Notes under the pieces: model-generated | What the model saw: only the letters and a program-made list of their open reading frames with translations | What the model was told of the DNA's origin: nothing | Database searches by the model: none | Assembly: GCF_017114865.1 (NCBI RefSeq) | Contig: NZ_JADEYH010000002.1 | Span: 434,001 to 498,000 of the forward strand | Direction of reading: 5' to 3' | DNA length: 64,000 bases | From: Streptomyces verrucosisporus | Lineage (GTDB): Bacteria > Actinomycetota > Actinomycetes > Streptomycetales > Streptomycetaceae | Shown here: positions 44,904 through 54,803 of the stretch, in pieces | How the letters are laid out: each line of letters starts with the position of its first letter | Numbering within the stretch: position 1 is the stretch's first letter | Program-made: the position numbers and the translations under genes

Positions 44904-45692
44904 GTGACAACGGCTGTAGTGAATCCCAGGACCGGGGGCAGTGGAGGAAGTACGGCTGTTGCCGCGCGGGCGCGGCAGGTCGTCAAGGCGTACGGCGCCG
45001 GCGAGACGCGTGTGGTGGCGCTCGACTCGGTGGACGTGGACATCGCGCGGGGGGCGTTCACGGCGATCATGGGCCCGTCGGGTTCGGGCAAGTCGACGCT
45101 GATGCACTGCCTGGCGGGGCTGGACGCGGTGTCGTCGGGGCAGGTGTGGATCGGGGAGACCGAGATCACGGGACTGAAGGACAAGAGGCTGACCCGGCTA
45201 CGCCGGGACAAGATCGGTTTCATCTTCCAGGCGTTCAATCTGCTGCCCACCCTGACGGCGCTGGAGAACATCACGCTGCCGATGGACATCGCCGGCCGCA
45301 AACCGGATCGGGAGTGGCTGGACCGCGTGGTGGAGACGGTGGGCCTGTCGGGGCGGCTGAAGCACCGGCCCAACCAGCTCTCCGGCGGCCAGCAGCAGCG
45401 CGTGGCGGTCGCCCGCGCCCTGGCCGCCCGGCCGGAGATCATCTTCGGCGACGAGCCGACCGGCAATCTGGATTCGCGCGCGGGTGCGGAGGTGCTGGGT
45501 TTCCTGCGGCGTTCGGTGGACGAGCTGGGTCAGACGATCGTGATGGTGACGCACGACCCGGTGGCGGCGGGGTACGCGGATCGGGTGCTGTATCTGGCGG
45601 ACGGGCGCATCGTGGACGAGATGCTGCGGCCGTCGGCGGAGGCTGTGCTGGACCGGATGAAGGCGTTCGACACGTTCGGGCGGGTGTCATGA
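44904..45692 (+). CDS. ABC exporter ATP-binding protein (MacB/LolD type)
   Basis: The 262-residue ATPase energises the FtsX-type permease encoded next. Walker [17 protein letters not shown], signature [17 protein letters not shown] and Walker [16 protein letters not shown] are intact, as is the family stretch [20 protein letters not shown]. The GTG at 44904 has GGAG seven bases upstream; the longer frame upstream is non-coding leader. Its stop overlaps the permease start (ATGA). Confidence 0.93.
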   Translation: MTTAVVNPRTGGSGGSTAVAARARQVVKAYGAGETRVVALDSVDVDIARGAFTAIMGPSGSGKSTLMHCLAGLDAVSSGQVWIGETEITGLKDKRLTRLRRDKIGFIFQAFNLLPTLTALENITLPMDIAGRKPDREWLDRVVETVGLSGRLKHRPNQLSGGQQQRVAVARALAARPEIIFGDEPTGNLDSRAGAEVLGFLRRSVDELGQTIVMVTHDPVAAGYADRVLYLADGRIVDEMLRPSAEAVLDRMKAFDTFGRVS

Positions 45693-48265
45693 CCATTCTG
45701 AGGACTTCGCTGCGGAATTTCGTGGCGCACAAGGGCCGGATGCTGCTGAGCGGTGTCGCGGTGGTGCTGTCGGTGGCGTTCGTGTGCGGGACGCTGGTGT
45801 TCACGGACACGATGAACACGACGTTCGACCGGTTGTTCTCGCAGACGGCCGCCGATGTGACGGTTTCGTCGAAGGACGCGGGCAGTGGTGAGGCTCCGGC
45901 GACGGGGCGGCCGGCGACGGTGCCGGGTTCGCTGGTGGAGGAGCTCGAGGGGGTCGAGGGGGTCGCCTCGGTCTCGGGTGGTGCGTTCAGCACGGGTGTG
46001 ACGGTGGTGAACGCCGAGAACGAGAACATGGGGTCGTCGACGGGTGCGCCGACGATCGCGAGCAACTGGACCTCCATCGACGAGAGGTCGATGGAGGTCA
46101 CCGAGGGCCGGCTGCCGCGTGGTCCGGGTGAGGTGATGGTCGACGCGGACACGGCCGACAGGCATGGTCTGGAGCTGGGTGAGGAGCTGCGGACGATCTC
46201 GGCGCTGGGTGATTTCCGGTCAGAGATCGTGGGTGTGGCGGCGTTCAGGTCGACGAATCCGGGCGCGACGGTGGTGTATTTCGACACCGGCACGGTGCAG
46301 GAGAGGTTGCTGGGGGATTCGGACGTCTACACAGATGTGTATGTGACGGCGGCCGGGGGTGTGAGCGACGGGGAGTTGAAGGAGCGTGTCGTCGCGGAGC
46401 TGGGTTCGGGTGAGTACAGGGTCTGGACTCAGGAGGAGTACGCGGCGGAGGGCCAGGACGAGATCGGGTCGTTTCTGGATGTGATCAAGTACGCGCTGCT
46501 GGGTTTCGCGGGGATCGCGTTGCTGGTGGGTGTGTTCCTGATCGTGAACACGTTCTCGATGCTGGTGGCGCAGCGGACGCGTGAGATCGGTCTGATGCGG
46601 GCGATCGGTTCGAGCCGTCGGCAGGTGAACCGGTCGGTGCTGGTGGAGGCGGTGCTGCTGGGTGTGCTGGGCTCGGTGGTGGGTGTGGCCGCCGGTGTGG
46701 GTCTGGCCGTTGGGCTGATGGAGCTCATGGGCCTGGTGGGTATGAATCTGAGTACGGACGATCTGACGCTGCGGTGGGTCACGCCGGTGGTCGGTGTGGT
46801 GCTGGGCGTCGTGGTGACGGTGCTGGCGGCGTATCTTCCGGCGCGGCGTGCGGGCCGGGTGTCGCCGATGGCGGCGTTGCGGGACGACGGTCTGCCGGCG
46901 GCGGGGGGCCGGGTGGGCCGGGTCCGTTCGGGTGTGGGTCTGGTGCTGACGCTGGCCGGTGCGGGTGCGCTGGTGGTGGCGGCGGGGTCGGACGAGGCCG
47001 CGGGCGGGTCGCTGTTCCTGGCCGTGGGTGTGGTGCTGACGCTGGTGGGTTTCGTGCTGATCGGTCCGCTGCTGGCGGGTGGTGTGGTGCGGGTGCTGGG
47101 CGCGGTGGTGCTGCGGGTGTTCGGTCCGGTGGGGCGGATGGCGGAGCGGAACGCGCTGCGCAATCCGCGTCGTACGGGGGCGACGGGTGCGGCGCTGATG
47201 ATCGGGCTGGCGCTGGTGTCGTCGTTGTCGGTGGTGGGTGCGTCGTTGGTGGCGTCGGCCGGTGACGAGCTGGACCGTTCGGTGGGCGCGGACTTCATTC
47301 TGCAGTCGGGTGCGGGTCAGCCGGTGGTGCCGGAGGTCGTGGAGCGGGTGCGTGCCACGGAGGGTGTGGCGCATGTCACGGAGTACCGGTGGCTGGAGGC
47401 GCGGCTGACGGGGCCGGACGGGGAGTCGGTGAAGGAGTCGGTGACGGCGGCCTCTCCCACGTATGCCGAGGATCTGCGGGTGGAGACGGTGGCGGGTGAG
47501 CTGCCGGCGGCGTACGAGCGGGATTCGATGTCGGTGCCGGAGGACTTCGCGAAGGCGCACGGTGTGCGGGTCGGCGACCTGGTCGAGGTGGATTTCGCGG
47601 CCGGTGGCACGGCGGAGCTGGTGGTGCGGGCGGTCACGGCGTCGGACACGAGCGTGGACCAGGGTGCGATGTATCTGAGCACCGCGACGGCCGAGCGGTA
47701 TGTGCCCGGGGACCGGATGCCGCTGAACATGATGTTGTTCGCGAAGGCGGAGGAGGGTCAGGAGGATGCGGCGTACGCGGCTCTGAAGGGGGAGCTGGAG
47801 GCGTTTCCGCAGTACGAGGTCCGTAATCAGGCGGATTACAAGGAGCTGCTGGAGGACCAGGTGGGGCAGTTGCTCAACATGGTCTACGGGCTGCTGGCGC
47901 TGGCGATCGTGGTGGCGGCGCTGGGTGTGGTGAACACGCTGGCGCTGTCGGTGGTGGAGCGGACGCGTGAGATCGGTCTGATGCGGGCGATCGGGCTGTC
48001 GCGGCGGCAGTTGCGGCGGATGATCCGGCTGGAGTCGGTGATGATCGCTCTGTTCGGTGCGCTGCTGGGTCTGGGGCTGGGCCTGGGCTGGGGTGTGGCG
48101 GCGCAGCGGTTGCTGGCGCTGGAGGGGCTGAAGGTGCTCGAGGTGCCGTGGCCGACGATCGTGGGGGTTTTCTTCGGGGCCGCGGTGGTGGGTCTGGTGG
48201 CGGCTTTGGTGCCGGCGTTCCGGGCGGGCCGGATGAATGTGCTGAACGCGATCGCCACGGAGTAG
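45689..48265 (+). CDS. FtsX-like ABC permease
   Basis: The 858-residue protein is a double FtsX/MacB permease. The N-terminal membrane helix (about 15-38) is followed by a large extracytoplasmic domain and an FtsX core (about 260-400, with RTREIGLMRAIGSSRRQV). A second helix and outer domain follow, then a second FtsX core (about 730-858, with RTREIGLMRAIGLSRRQLRR). Such ABC/FtsX pairs export antimicrobial peptides or lipids or sense envelope stress; the substrate is unknown. Codons are unusually rich in G and in third-position T (GGT, GTG) compared with genes left of 43.5 kb. Confidence 0.92.
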   Translation: MTILRTSLRNFVAHKGRMLLSGVAVVLSVAFVCGTLVFTDTMNTTFDRLFSQTAADVTVSSKDAGSGEAPATGRPATVPGSLVEELEGVEGVASVSGGAFSTGVTVVNAENENMGSSTGAPTIASNWTSIDERSMEVTEGRLPRGPGEVMVDADTADRHGLELGEELRTISALGDFRSEIVGVAAFRSTNPGATVVYFDTGTVQERLLGDSDVYTDVYVTAAGGVSDGELKERVVAELGSGEYRVWTQEEYAAEGQDEIGSFLDVIKYALLGFAGIALLVGVFLIVNTFSMLVAQRTREIGLMRAIGSSRRQVNRSVLVEAVLLGVLGSVVGVAAGVGLAVGLMELMGLVGMNLSTDDLTLRWVTPVVGVVLGVVVTVLAAYLPARRAGRVSPMAALRDDGLPAAGGRVGRVRSGVGLVLTLAGAGALVVAAGSDEAAGGSLFLAVGVVLTLVGFVLIGPLLAGGVVRVLGAVVLRVFGPVGRMAERNALRNPRRTGATGAALMIGLALVSSLSVVGASLVASAGDELDRSVGADFILQSGAGQPVVPEVVERVRATEGVAHVTEYRWLEARLTGPDGESVKESVTAASPTYAEDLRVETVAGELPAAYERDSMSVPEDFAKAHGVRVGDLVEVDFAAGGTAELVVRAVTASDTSVDQGAMYLSTATAERYVPGDRMPLNMMLFAKAEEGQEDAAYAALKGELEAFPQYEVRNQADYKELLEDQVGQLLNMVYGLLALAIVVAALGVVNTLALSVVERTREIGLMRAIGLSRRQLRRMIRLESVMIALFGALLGLGLGLGWGVAAQRLLALEGLKVLEVPWPTIVGVFFGAAVVGLVAALVPAFRAGRMNVLNAIATE

Positions 48266-48571
48266 GCGGGGTGGTCCGTGAGGGGCCCGCGGGGGTTGTG
48301 GTGCGGCCCGGTCGCGGTGGGTGCGGTGTCGCGCTCGCCGGGGCCGGGCCGCGGTGCTGTGCGGGTGGCGGGCCGGCTGTGGGCGGGTGGCCGGGGCGGC
48401 GGTTCGTGGTGGCGGCCCGGGGGCTGGGCGGGCGGTGGAAGGGCGAGGCAGGGGGGTGCCGGTCGTCGTAGGCTGGGACCCCCGGCCCGCTCGGCGTGTC
48501 GGGTTGTTGGTGTTGTCCGGGGCGCCGGTGCGGGTGCCTTTGTTGTCCAGCCTCTGGGATGGAACGTCTCG
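48266..48571. promoter_or_regulatory. Non-coding region with the mfd promoter
   Basis: These 306 bases are very G-rich on the plus strand and hold no supported gene. TAGGCT at 48469-48474 is a good -10 box, predicting transcription from about 48481 and a leader of about 90 bases before the mfd ATG. Confidence 0.5.
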
Positions 48572-51500
48572 ATGAGTCTCACCGGTCTTCTTGATGCGGT
48601 CGTGGTGGATCCGGCGCTGGCGGAGGCGGTGCGGGCCGCTGCGGAGGGGCGTCGGCGCGAGGTGGATCTGGTGGGTCCGCCGGCCGCGCGGCCGTTCGTG
48701 GTGGCGGCGTTGGCGCGGTCGTCGGGGCGTCCGGTGCTGGCGGTGACGGCGACGGGGCGTGAGGCGGAGGATCTGGCGTCGGCGCTGCGGTCGCTGATGC
48801 CGTCGGGCCGGGAGGGTGAGGTGGTGGAGTTCCCGGCGTGGGAGACGCTGCCTCATGAGCGGCTTTCGCCCAGGTCGGACACGGTGGGGCGCAGGCTGGC
48901 GGTGTTGCGCAGGCTGGCGCATCCGAGTGCGGGCGATCCGTCGGCGGGGCCGGTGAGTGTGGTGGTGGCTCCGGTGCGGTCGGTGTTGCAGCCGCAGGTG
49001 AAGGGTCTGGGGGATCTGGAGCCGGTGGGGCTGCGTGCGGGGCAGCAGGCGGAGCTGGACGCGGTGGTGGACGCGCTGGGGGCGGCGGCGTACGCGCGGG
49101 TGGAGTTGGTGGAGAAGCGGGGTGAGTTCGCGGTCCGGGGCGGGATTCTGGATGTGTTCCCGCCGACGGAGGAGCATCCGCTGCGGGTGGAGTTCTGGGG
49201 GGACGAGGTCGAGGAGATCCGTTACTTCAAGGTGGCCGATCAGCGGTCGCTGGAGGTGGCGGAGCACGGGTTGTGGGCGCCGCCGTGCCGTGAGCTGCTG
49301 CTGACGGATCAGGTGCGGGCGCGGGCGGCGGAGCTGGCCGAGGCGCATCCGGAGCTGGGTGAGCTGCTGGGGAAGATCGCCGAGGGTATCGCGGTGGAGG
49401 GGATGGAGTCCCTGGCGCCGGTGCTGGTGGACGACATGGAGTTGCTGCTGGACGTGATGCCGTCGGGGAGCATGGCGGTGGTGTGCGATCCGGAGCGGGT
49501 GCGCACGCGGGCGGCGGATCTGGTGGCGACCAGCCAGGAGTTTCTGCAGGCGTCGTGGGCGGCTTCCGCGGGTGGGGGTGATGCGCCGATCGATGTGGGT
49601 GCGGCGTCGCTGTGGGGGATCGCGGATGTGCGGGACCGGGCGCGTGAGCTGGGGATGCCGTGGTGGTCGGTGAGTCCGTTCGCCCTGGGTTCGGCGGAGG
49701 CCGGGGAGGCCGCGGACGCGGGGGCGGATTCGCTGACGCTGGGGATGCGGGCTCCGGAGAGTTACCGGGGAGACACGGCGCGGGCGCTGGCGGACACCAA
49801 GGGGTGGCTGGCGGACGGCTGGCGGTGTGTGTTCCTGACGGAGGGGCACGGTCCGGCGGTGCGCACGGTGGAGGTGCTGGGGGGTGAGGGGATCGCGGCG
49901 CGGCTGGAGCCGGAGCTGGGGGAGGTCGCCCCGTCGGTGGTGCATGTGTCGTGCGGGACGCTGGAGAGCGGGTTCGTCGATCCGGGTCTGCGGCTGGCGG
50001 TGCTGACGGAGACGGATCTGTCGGGCCAGAAGGCGGCGAGCCGGGATCTGGGGCGGATGCCGGCGCGGCGGCGCAAGACGATCGATCCGCTGACGTTGCG
50101 GCCGGGTGACTACATCGTGCACGAGCAGCACGGTGTGGGCCGGTATGTGGAGATGGTGCAGCGCACCGTGCAGGGGGCGACGCGCGAGTATCTGCTGGTG
50201 GAGTACGCGCCGGCGAAGCGGGGGCAGCCGGGGGACCGGTTGTTCGTGCCGACGGACCAGCTGGAGCAGATCACCAAGTACGTGGGTGGTGAGCAGCCGT
50301 CGCTGCACCGGCTGGGGGGTGCGGACTGGACGAAGACGAAGGCGCGGGCGAAGAAGGCGGTCAAGGAGATCGCCGCGGATCTGATCAGGCTGTATTCGGC
50401 GCGGATGGCCGCTCCGGGGCATGCGTTCGGTGCGGATTCCCCGTGGCAGCGGGAGCTGGAGGACGCGTTCCCGTACGTGGAGACGCCCGATCAGCTGACC
50501 ACGATCGCCGAGGTGAAGGAGGACATGGAGAAGTCGGTTCCGATGGACCGGCTGATTTGCGGCGATGTGGGTTACGGCAAGACGGAGATCGCGGTGCGGG
50601 CGGCGTTCAAGGCGGTGCAGGACGGCAAGCAGGTGGCCGTGCTGGTGCCGACGACGCTGCTGGTGCAGCAGCATTTCGGGACGTTCTCGGAGCGGTACGC
50701 GCAGTTCCCGGTGAAGGTGCGGGCGCTGTCGCGGTTCCAGTCGGACGCGGAGGCGAAGGCGGTCCTGGAGGGGCTGCGGGACGGCTCGGTGGACGTGGTG
50801 ATCGGCACGCACCGGCTGTTCTCGTCGGAGACGAGGTTCAAGGACCTGGGTCTGGTGATCGTCGACGAGGAGCAGCGTTTCGGTGTGGAGCACAAGGAGC
50901 AGTTGAAGAAGCTGCGGGCGAACGTGGATGTGCTGACGATGTCGGCGACGCCGATTCCGCGGACGCTGGAGATGGCGGTCACGGGTATCCGGGAGATGTC
51001 GACGATCACCACGCCGCCGGAGGAGCGGCATCCGGTGCTGACGTTCGTCGGCGCGTACGAGGAGCGGCAGATCGGTGCGGCGATCCGGCGTGAGCTGCTG
51101 CGCGAGGGCCAGGTGTTCTACATCCACAACCGGGTGGAGTCGATCGACCGGGCGGCGGCGCGGCTGCGGCAGATCGTTCCGGAGGCGCGGATCGCCACGG
51201 CGCACGGGCAGATGTCGGAGGCGGCGCTGGAGAAGGTGGTGGTGGACTTCTGGGAGAAGAGGTTCGATGTGCTGGTCTCCACGACGATCGTGGAGTCGGG
51301 TATCGACATCTCCAACGCCAACACGCTGATCGTGGAGCGGGGGGACATGTTCGGTCTGTCCCAGCTGCACCAGTTGCGGGGCCGGGTGGGCCGTGGCCGG
51401 GAGCGGGGGTACGCGTACTTCCTGTATCCGCCGGAGAGGCCGTTGACGGAGACGGCGCACGAGCGGCTGGCGACGATCGCGCAGCACACGGAGATGGGTG

Positions 51501-52141
51501 CGGGCATGTATGTGGCGATGAAGGACCTGGAGATCCGCGGGGCGGGCAATCTGCTGGGCGGGGAGCAGTCGGGTCATATCGCGGGGGTCGGTTTCGACCT
51601 GTATGTGCGGATGGTGGGGGAGGCGGTGGCCGACTACCGGGCGGCGCTGGAGTCCGGTGGTTCCGGGGGCGCGGCGGAGGAGGCGCCGCCGGAGGTGCGG
51701 ATCGAGCTTCCGGTGGACGCGCATGTGCCGCACGACTACGCGCCGGGGGAGCGGCTCCGGCTGCAGGCGTACCGGGCGATCGCGTCGGCGAACTCGGAGG
51801 AGGACATCGCGGCGGTGCGCGAGGAGCTCGCCGACCGCTACGGTCCGCTGCCGGAGCCGGTGGAGAATCTGCTGCTGGTGGCGGGGTTGCGGATGCTGGC
51901 GCGTTCCTTCGGGGTCACCGATATCACGCTGCAGGGTTCGAACGTGCGGTTCGCGCCGGTGGAGCTGCGGGAGTCGCAGGAGCTGCGGCTGAAGCGGCTG
52001 TATCCGCGGTCGGTGGTCAAGGCCGCGGCGGGGCAGGTGCTGGTGCCGCGTCCGGCGACGGCGCGGATCGGGGGGAGGCCGGTGGTGGGGCGTGAACTGC
52101 TGGCGTGGACGGGGGAGTTCCTGACCACGGTGCTGGGCTGA
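48572..52141 (+). CDS. mfd: Transcription-repair coupling factor
   Basis: Mfd removes RNA polymerase stalled at lesions and recruits UvrA. In 1189 residues: UvrB-like N-terminal domains (about 1-350), the RNAP-interacting domain starting GDYIVHEQHGVGRYVEM (about 510), Walker A CGDVGYGKTE (about 667), the DEEQ box VIVDEEQRFGVEHKEQ and motif VI (RGRVGRGRERGYAYF). A C-terminal D7 domain follows. The ATG at 48572 gives the usual family N-terminus; the longer open frame upstream is non-coding. It has no strong Shine-Dalgarno sequence. Confidence 0.96.
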   Translation: MSLTGLLDAVVVDPALAEAVRAAAEGRRREVDLVGPPAARPFVVAALARSSGRPVLAVTATGREAEDLASALRSLMPSGREGEVVEFPAWETLPHERLSPRSDTVGRRLAVLRRLAHPSAGDPSAGPVSVVVAPVRSVLQPQVKGLGDLEPVGLRAGQQAELDAVVDALGAAAYARVELVEKRGEFAVRGGILDVFPPTEEHPLRVEFWGDEVEEIRYFKVADQRSLEVAEHGLWAPPCRELLLTDQVRARAAELAEAHPELGELLGKIAEGIAVEGMESLAPVLVDDMELLLDVMPSGSMAVVCDPERVRTRAADLVATSQEFLQASWAASAGGGDAPIDVGAASLWGIADVRDRARELGMPWWSVSPFALGSAEAGEAADAGADSLTLGMRAPESYRGDTARALADTKGWLADGWRCVFLTEGHGPAVRTVEVLGGEGIAARLEPELGEVAPSVVHVSCGTLESGFVDPGLRLAVLTETDLSGQKAASRDLGRMPARRRKTIDPLTLRPGDYIVHEQHGVGRYVEMVQRTVQGATREYLLVEYAPAKRGQPGDRLFVPTDQLEQITKYVGGEQPSLHRLGGADWTKTKARAKKAVKEIAADLIRLYSARMAAPGHAFGADSPWQRELEDAFPYVETPDQLTTIAEVKEDMEKSVPMDRLICGDVGYGKTEIAVRAAFKAVQDGKQVAVLVPTTLLVQQHFGTFSERYAQFPVKVRALSRFQSDAEAKAVLEGLRDGSVDVVIGTHRLFSSETRFKDLGLVIVDEEQRFGVEHKEQLKKLRANVDVLTMSATPIPRTLEMAVTGIREMSTITTPPEERHPVLTFVGAYEERQIGAAIRRELLREGQVFYIHNRVESIDRAAARLRQIVPEARIATAHGQMSEAALEKVVVDFWEKRFDVLVSTTIVESGIDISNANTLIVERGDMFGLSQLHQLRGRVGRGRERGYAYFLYPPERPLTETAHERLATIAQHTEMGAGMYVAMKDLEIRGAGNLLGGEQSGHIAGVGFDLYVRMVGEAVADYRAALESGGSGGAAEEAPPEVRIELPVDAHVPHDYAPGERLRLQAYRAIASANSEEDIAAVREELADRYGPLPEPVENLLLVAGLRMLARSFGVTDITLQGSNVRFAPVELRESQELRLKRLYPRSVVKAAAGQVLVPRPATARIGGRPVVGRELLAWTGEFLTTVLG

Positions 52142-52244
52142 CCGGCGGGCCGGTCCGGGGGTTGTTCCGGAGGCCGGTCCTGGGAGCGTTCCCGTAGTCG
52201 GTGACCTGCGAGGACCGGCCCGGTTCGCCGGGCCGGCCGGAACG

Positions 52245-52259
52245 TAGGATCGGGTGCCA
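52245..52259 (+). promoter_or_regulatory. Probable leaderless promoter of the aldo/keto reductase gene
   Basis: TAGGAT (52245-52250) is followed after eight bases by the ATG at 52259; no Shine-Dalgarno sequence is visible. Confidence 0.5.
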
Positions 52260-53242
52260 TGGAGCAGCGAGTACTGGGCAGGACGGGCCGTGAGGTGTCC
52301 GTCGTGGGACTGGGTACCTGGCAGCTGGGTGCCGACTGGGGGCAGGTGCGCGAGGAGGACGCGCTGGCGGTGCTGGACGCCGCGGTGGAGTCCGGGGTGA
52401 CGTTCCTCGACACCGCCGACGTGTACGGCGACGGCCGCAGCGAGCGGCTGATCGGCCGTTTCCTGGCGGAGCGGCCGGGGGCGGACGTGTTCGTGGCGAC
52501 GAAGATGGGCCGCCGGGTGGATCAGCTGCCCGGCAACTACAACCTGGCCAACTTCCGGGCCTGGACGGACCGGTCCCGCACGAACCTGGGCGTGGAGACC
52601 CTGGACCTGGTCCAGCTCCACTGCCCGCCGTCCGAGGTGTACTCCTCGGACGAGGTGTTCGACGCGCTGGACACCCTGGTGGCGGAGAAGCGGATCGCGG
52701 CGTACGCGGTGAGTGTGGAGACGTGCGCGCAGGCGCTGGAGGCGATCGCGCGGCCGGGCACGGCGAGTGTGCAGATCATCCTCAACCCGTTCCGGCTCAA
52801 GCCGCTGGAGGAGGTCCTTCCGGCGGCGGCCGAGGCGGGGGTGGGCGTCATCGCGCGGGTGCCGCTGGCCTCGGGGCTGCTGTCGGGCCGCTACACCCGC
52901 GAGACGGTGTTCTCGCCGGACGACCACCGCAGCTTCAACCGGCACGGTGAGGCGTTCGACCAGGGCGAGACGTTCTCGGGGGTGGACTACGAGACGGGTC
53001 TGGCGGCGGCGGCGGAGTTCGCCGAGCTGGCGCCGGAGGGGATGACGCCGGCGCAGACGGCGCTGCGCTGGGTGATCCAGCAGCCGGGGGTGACCTCGGT
53101 GATCCCCGGTGCGCGCAGCACCGGGCAGGCGCGGGCGAACGCGGCGGCGGCCGGGCTGCCGTCGCTGCCGCGGCAGACGCTGGAGGCGGTCGCCGCCCTG
53201 TACGACCGCAGGATCCGTGCGCAGGTGCACCACCGCTGGTAG
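52259..53242 (+). CDS. Aldo/keto reductase
   Basis: This is an NAD(P)H-dependent TIM-barrel oxidoreductase of 327 residues. The catalytic tetrad is visible: Asp and Tyr in FLDTADVYGDGRSE (about 45-58), Lys in VFVATKMGR (about 80-88) and His in DLVQLHCPP (about 118). Cofactor-side motifs are RVPLASGLLSGRYTRE and VTSVIPGARSTGQARAN. The physiological substrate is unknown. It starts 117 bases after mfd. Confidence 0.92.
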   Translation: MEQRVLGRTGREVSVVGLGTWQLGADWGQVREEDALAVLDAAVESGVTFLDTADVYGDGRSERLIGRFLAERPGADVFVATKMGRRVDQLPGNYNLANFRAWTDRSRTNLGVETLDLVQLHCPPSEVYSSDEVFDALDTLVAEKRIAAYAVSVETCAQALEAIARPGTASVQIILNPFRLKPLEEVLPAAAEAGVGVIARVPLASGLLSGRYTRETVFSPDDHRSFNRHGEAFDQGETFSGVDYETGLAAAAEFAELAPEGMTPAQTALRWVIQQPGVTSVIPGARSTGQARANAAAAGLPSLPRQTLEAVAALYDRRIRAQVHHRW

Positions 53243-53302
53243 GGGTGCCCGCGCAGCGGACGGGCGGCGGGGCCGGCCGGAGTGGATGGCGGCCGACCCC
53301 GT

Positions 53303-53393
53303 CGCCCTTTTCTCCCTCTTCACGCCGTTGGCGCCCTTTCTCCCCACTTCTTCCTCGAGGGTGTCGATGACCCCGTGTGGGTGAATGCTCACC
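53303..53393 (+). promoter_or_regulatory. Pyrimidine tract and short palindrome upstream of the ATP-grasp gene
   Basis: Two similar C/T-rich segments, 53303-53321 and 53332-53350, repeat with a 29-base offset. They are followed by GGTGA-ATGC-TCACC (53380-53393). The tract ends 57 bases before the ATP-grasp start codon and stands out from its surroundings. Confidence 0.45.
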
Positions 53394-53449
53394 GTTGTCC
53401 CGGGTAGCCGGAAGGACTCCTGAGGAACCGGCACGAGGGAGTCATCTCA

Positions 53450-54775
53450 GTGAGCCAGGCGAACGTCTTCGTCATCGGACTGGACGAGGAGAACATCGAG
53501 ACGCTGCGCGCGGTGCCGCACGCGGTGGAGTACCGCTTCCACCCCCTGCTGAGCGTCGAGGAGCTCCAGCACGGCGAGATCCCGGTGGCCGATCTGCTGG
53601 AGAAGGCGTGCAAGGAGCTGGACGCGTTCGACGGCGGCATCGACGCCATCGTCGGCTACTGGGACTTCCCCGTCAGCACGCTGGTGCCGATCCTGGCCGA
53701 GCGCTACGGGACGCGCGCCACCAGTCTGGAGTCGGTGGTCAAGTGCGAGCACAAGTACTGGAGCCGGCTGGAGCAGCAGAAGGTCGTCGACGAGCATCCG
53801 CGCTTCGCGCTGGTGGATCTGGAGGGCGAGCCCCGCCCGCCCGAGGGCCTGCGTTTCCCGATGTGGCTGAAGCCGGTGAAGTCCTACTCCTCGGAACTGG
53901 CCTTCGGGGTGAAGGACGAGGAGGAGTTCGCGGCGGCGGTGGCCGAGATCCGCGAGGGTATCACCCGTATCGGCCGGCCCTTCGAGTACGTGATGCGCCG
54001 CCTCCAGCTTCCGCCGGAGGTCGCCGAGGCCGGCGGGCAGGCCTGTCTGGCCGAGGAGTCCCTGGAGGGCGTCCAGGCCGCGGTGGAGGGTTATGTGTAC
54101 GACGGCGAGGTCACCGTCTACGGCGTGCTGGACTCGATCAACTACCCCGGTACCTCCTGCTTCCTGCGCCACCAGTACCCCGCCTCCCTGCCCGAGCCGG
54201 TGCAGCTGAGGCTGCGGGACGTCTCCCGGCGGGTGATCGAGCAGATCGGCATGGACTGGGCCACGTTCAGCATCGAGTTCTTCTACGACGCGGCCAACGA
54301 CGAGATCAGCCTGCTGGAGATCAACCCGCGCCATTCGCAGTCCCACGCCGAGCTGTTCGAGTACGTCGACGGCGTGCCCAACCACCACGCCATGCTCAGC
54401 CTCGCGATGGGCCGCGACCCCGACCTGCCCTACCGCGCGGGCCCCTACGCGGTGGCCGCCAAGTGGTACCACCGCCAGTTCGCCGACGGGCTGGTGACGC
54501 GGGTGCCGACGGCCGAGGAGGTCGAGCGCGTGGAGCGCGAGGTGCCCGGCGTGCGGATCACCGTCAAGCCCGAGGAGGGGCAGCGGCTGTCGGACATGCC
54601 CGGCCAGGACAGCTACAGCTTCGAGCTGGCGCACGTCTTCGTCGGAGCCGACAGCGAGGAGGAGATGCGGGCCAAGTACGACCGCTGCCTGGCGATGCTG
54701 CCGTTCGAGTTCGCCGAGGAGGGCGACGGGGACGGAGGCCGGGAGAGCGGGAGCGAGTCCGAGCGGGCCGCCTGA
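53450..54775 (+). CDS. ATP-grasp superfamily ligase of unknown substrate
   Basis: The 441-residue protein has an ATP-grasp core: the lysine in RFPMWLKPVKSYSSELAFGV, and the Mg/ATP site SIEFFYDAANDEISLLEINPRHSQSHAELFEY with the acidic/Asn triad. This class activates a carboxylate as acyl phosphate and couples it to an amine or thiol. The N-terminal third (VFVIGLDEENIETLRAVP) is a pre-ATP-grasp fold. GAGGGAG lies eight bases before the GTG. The CocE-type hydrolase starts 28 bases downstream, so one operon. Product unknown; D-Ala-D-Ala ligase and carbamoyl-phosphate-type motifs are not seen. Confidence 0.8.
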   Translation: MSQANVFVIGLDEENIETLRAVPHAVEYRFHPLLSVEELQHGEIPVADLLEKACKELDAFDGGIDAIVGYWDFPVSTLVPILAERYGTRATSLESVVKCEHKYWSRLEQQKVVDEHPRFALVDLEGEPRPPEGLRFPMWLKPVKSYSSELAFGVKDEEEFAAAVAEIREGITRIGRPFEYVMRRLQLPPEVAEAGGQACLAEESLEGVQAAVEGYVYDGEVTVYGVLDSINYPGTSCFLRHQYPASLPEPVQLRLRDVSRRVIEQIGMDWATFSIEFFYDAANDEISLLEINPRHSQSHAELFEYVDGVPNHHAMLSLAMGRDPDLPYRAGPYAVAAKWYHRQFADGLVTRVPTAEEVERVEREVPGVRITVKPEEGQRLSDMPGQDSYSFELAHVFVGADSEEEMRAKYDRCLAMLPFEFAEEGDGDGGRESGSESERAA

Positions 54776-54803
54776 GCGGGCGGGGAGAGGAGGTGGTCCG
54801 GCC

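Noticed and set aside
48278-48571. N-terminal extension of mfd
   Set aside because: The in-frame sequence upstream of 48572 is Gly/Arg/Trp-rich and contains the likely promoter; known Mfd proteins start at the position chosen.
46220-53434. A 2404-codon open frame on the minus strand
   Set aside because: It is the shadow of the FtsX, mfd and aldo/keto reductase genes in an opposite frame; its translation is Arg/His/Pro-rich low complexity with no domains, while the plus-strand frames carry full family motifs.
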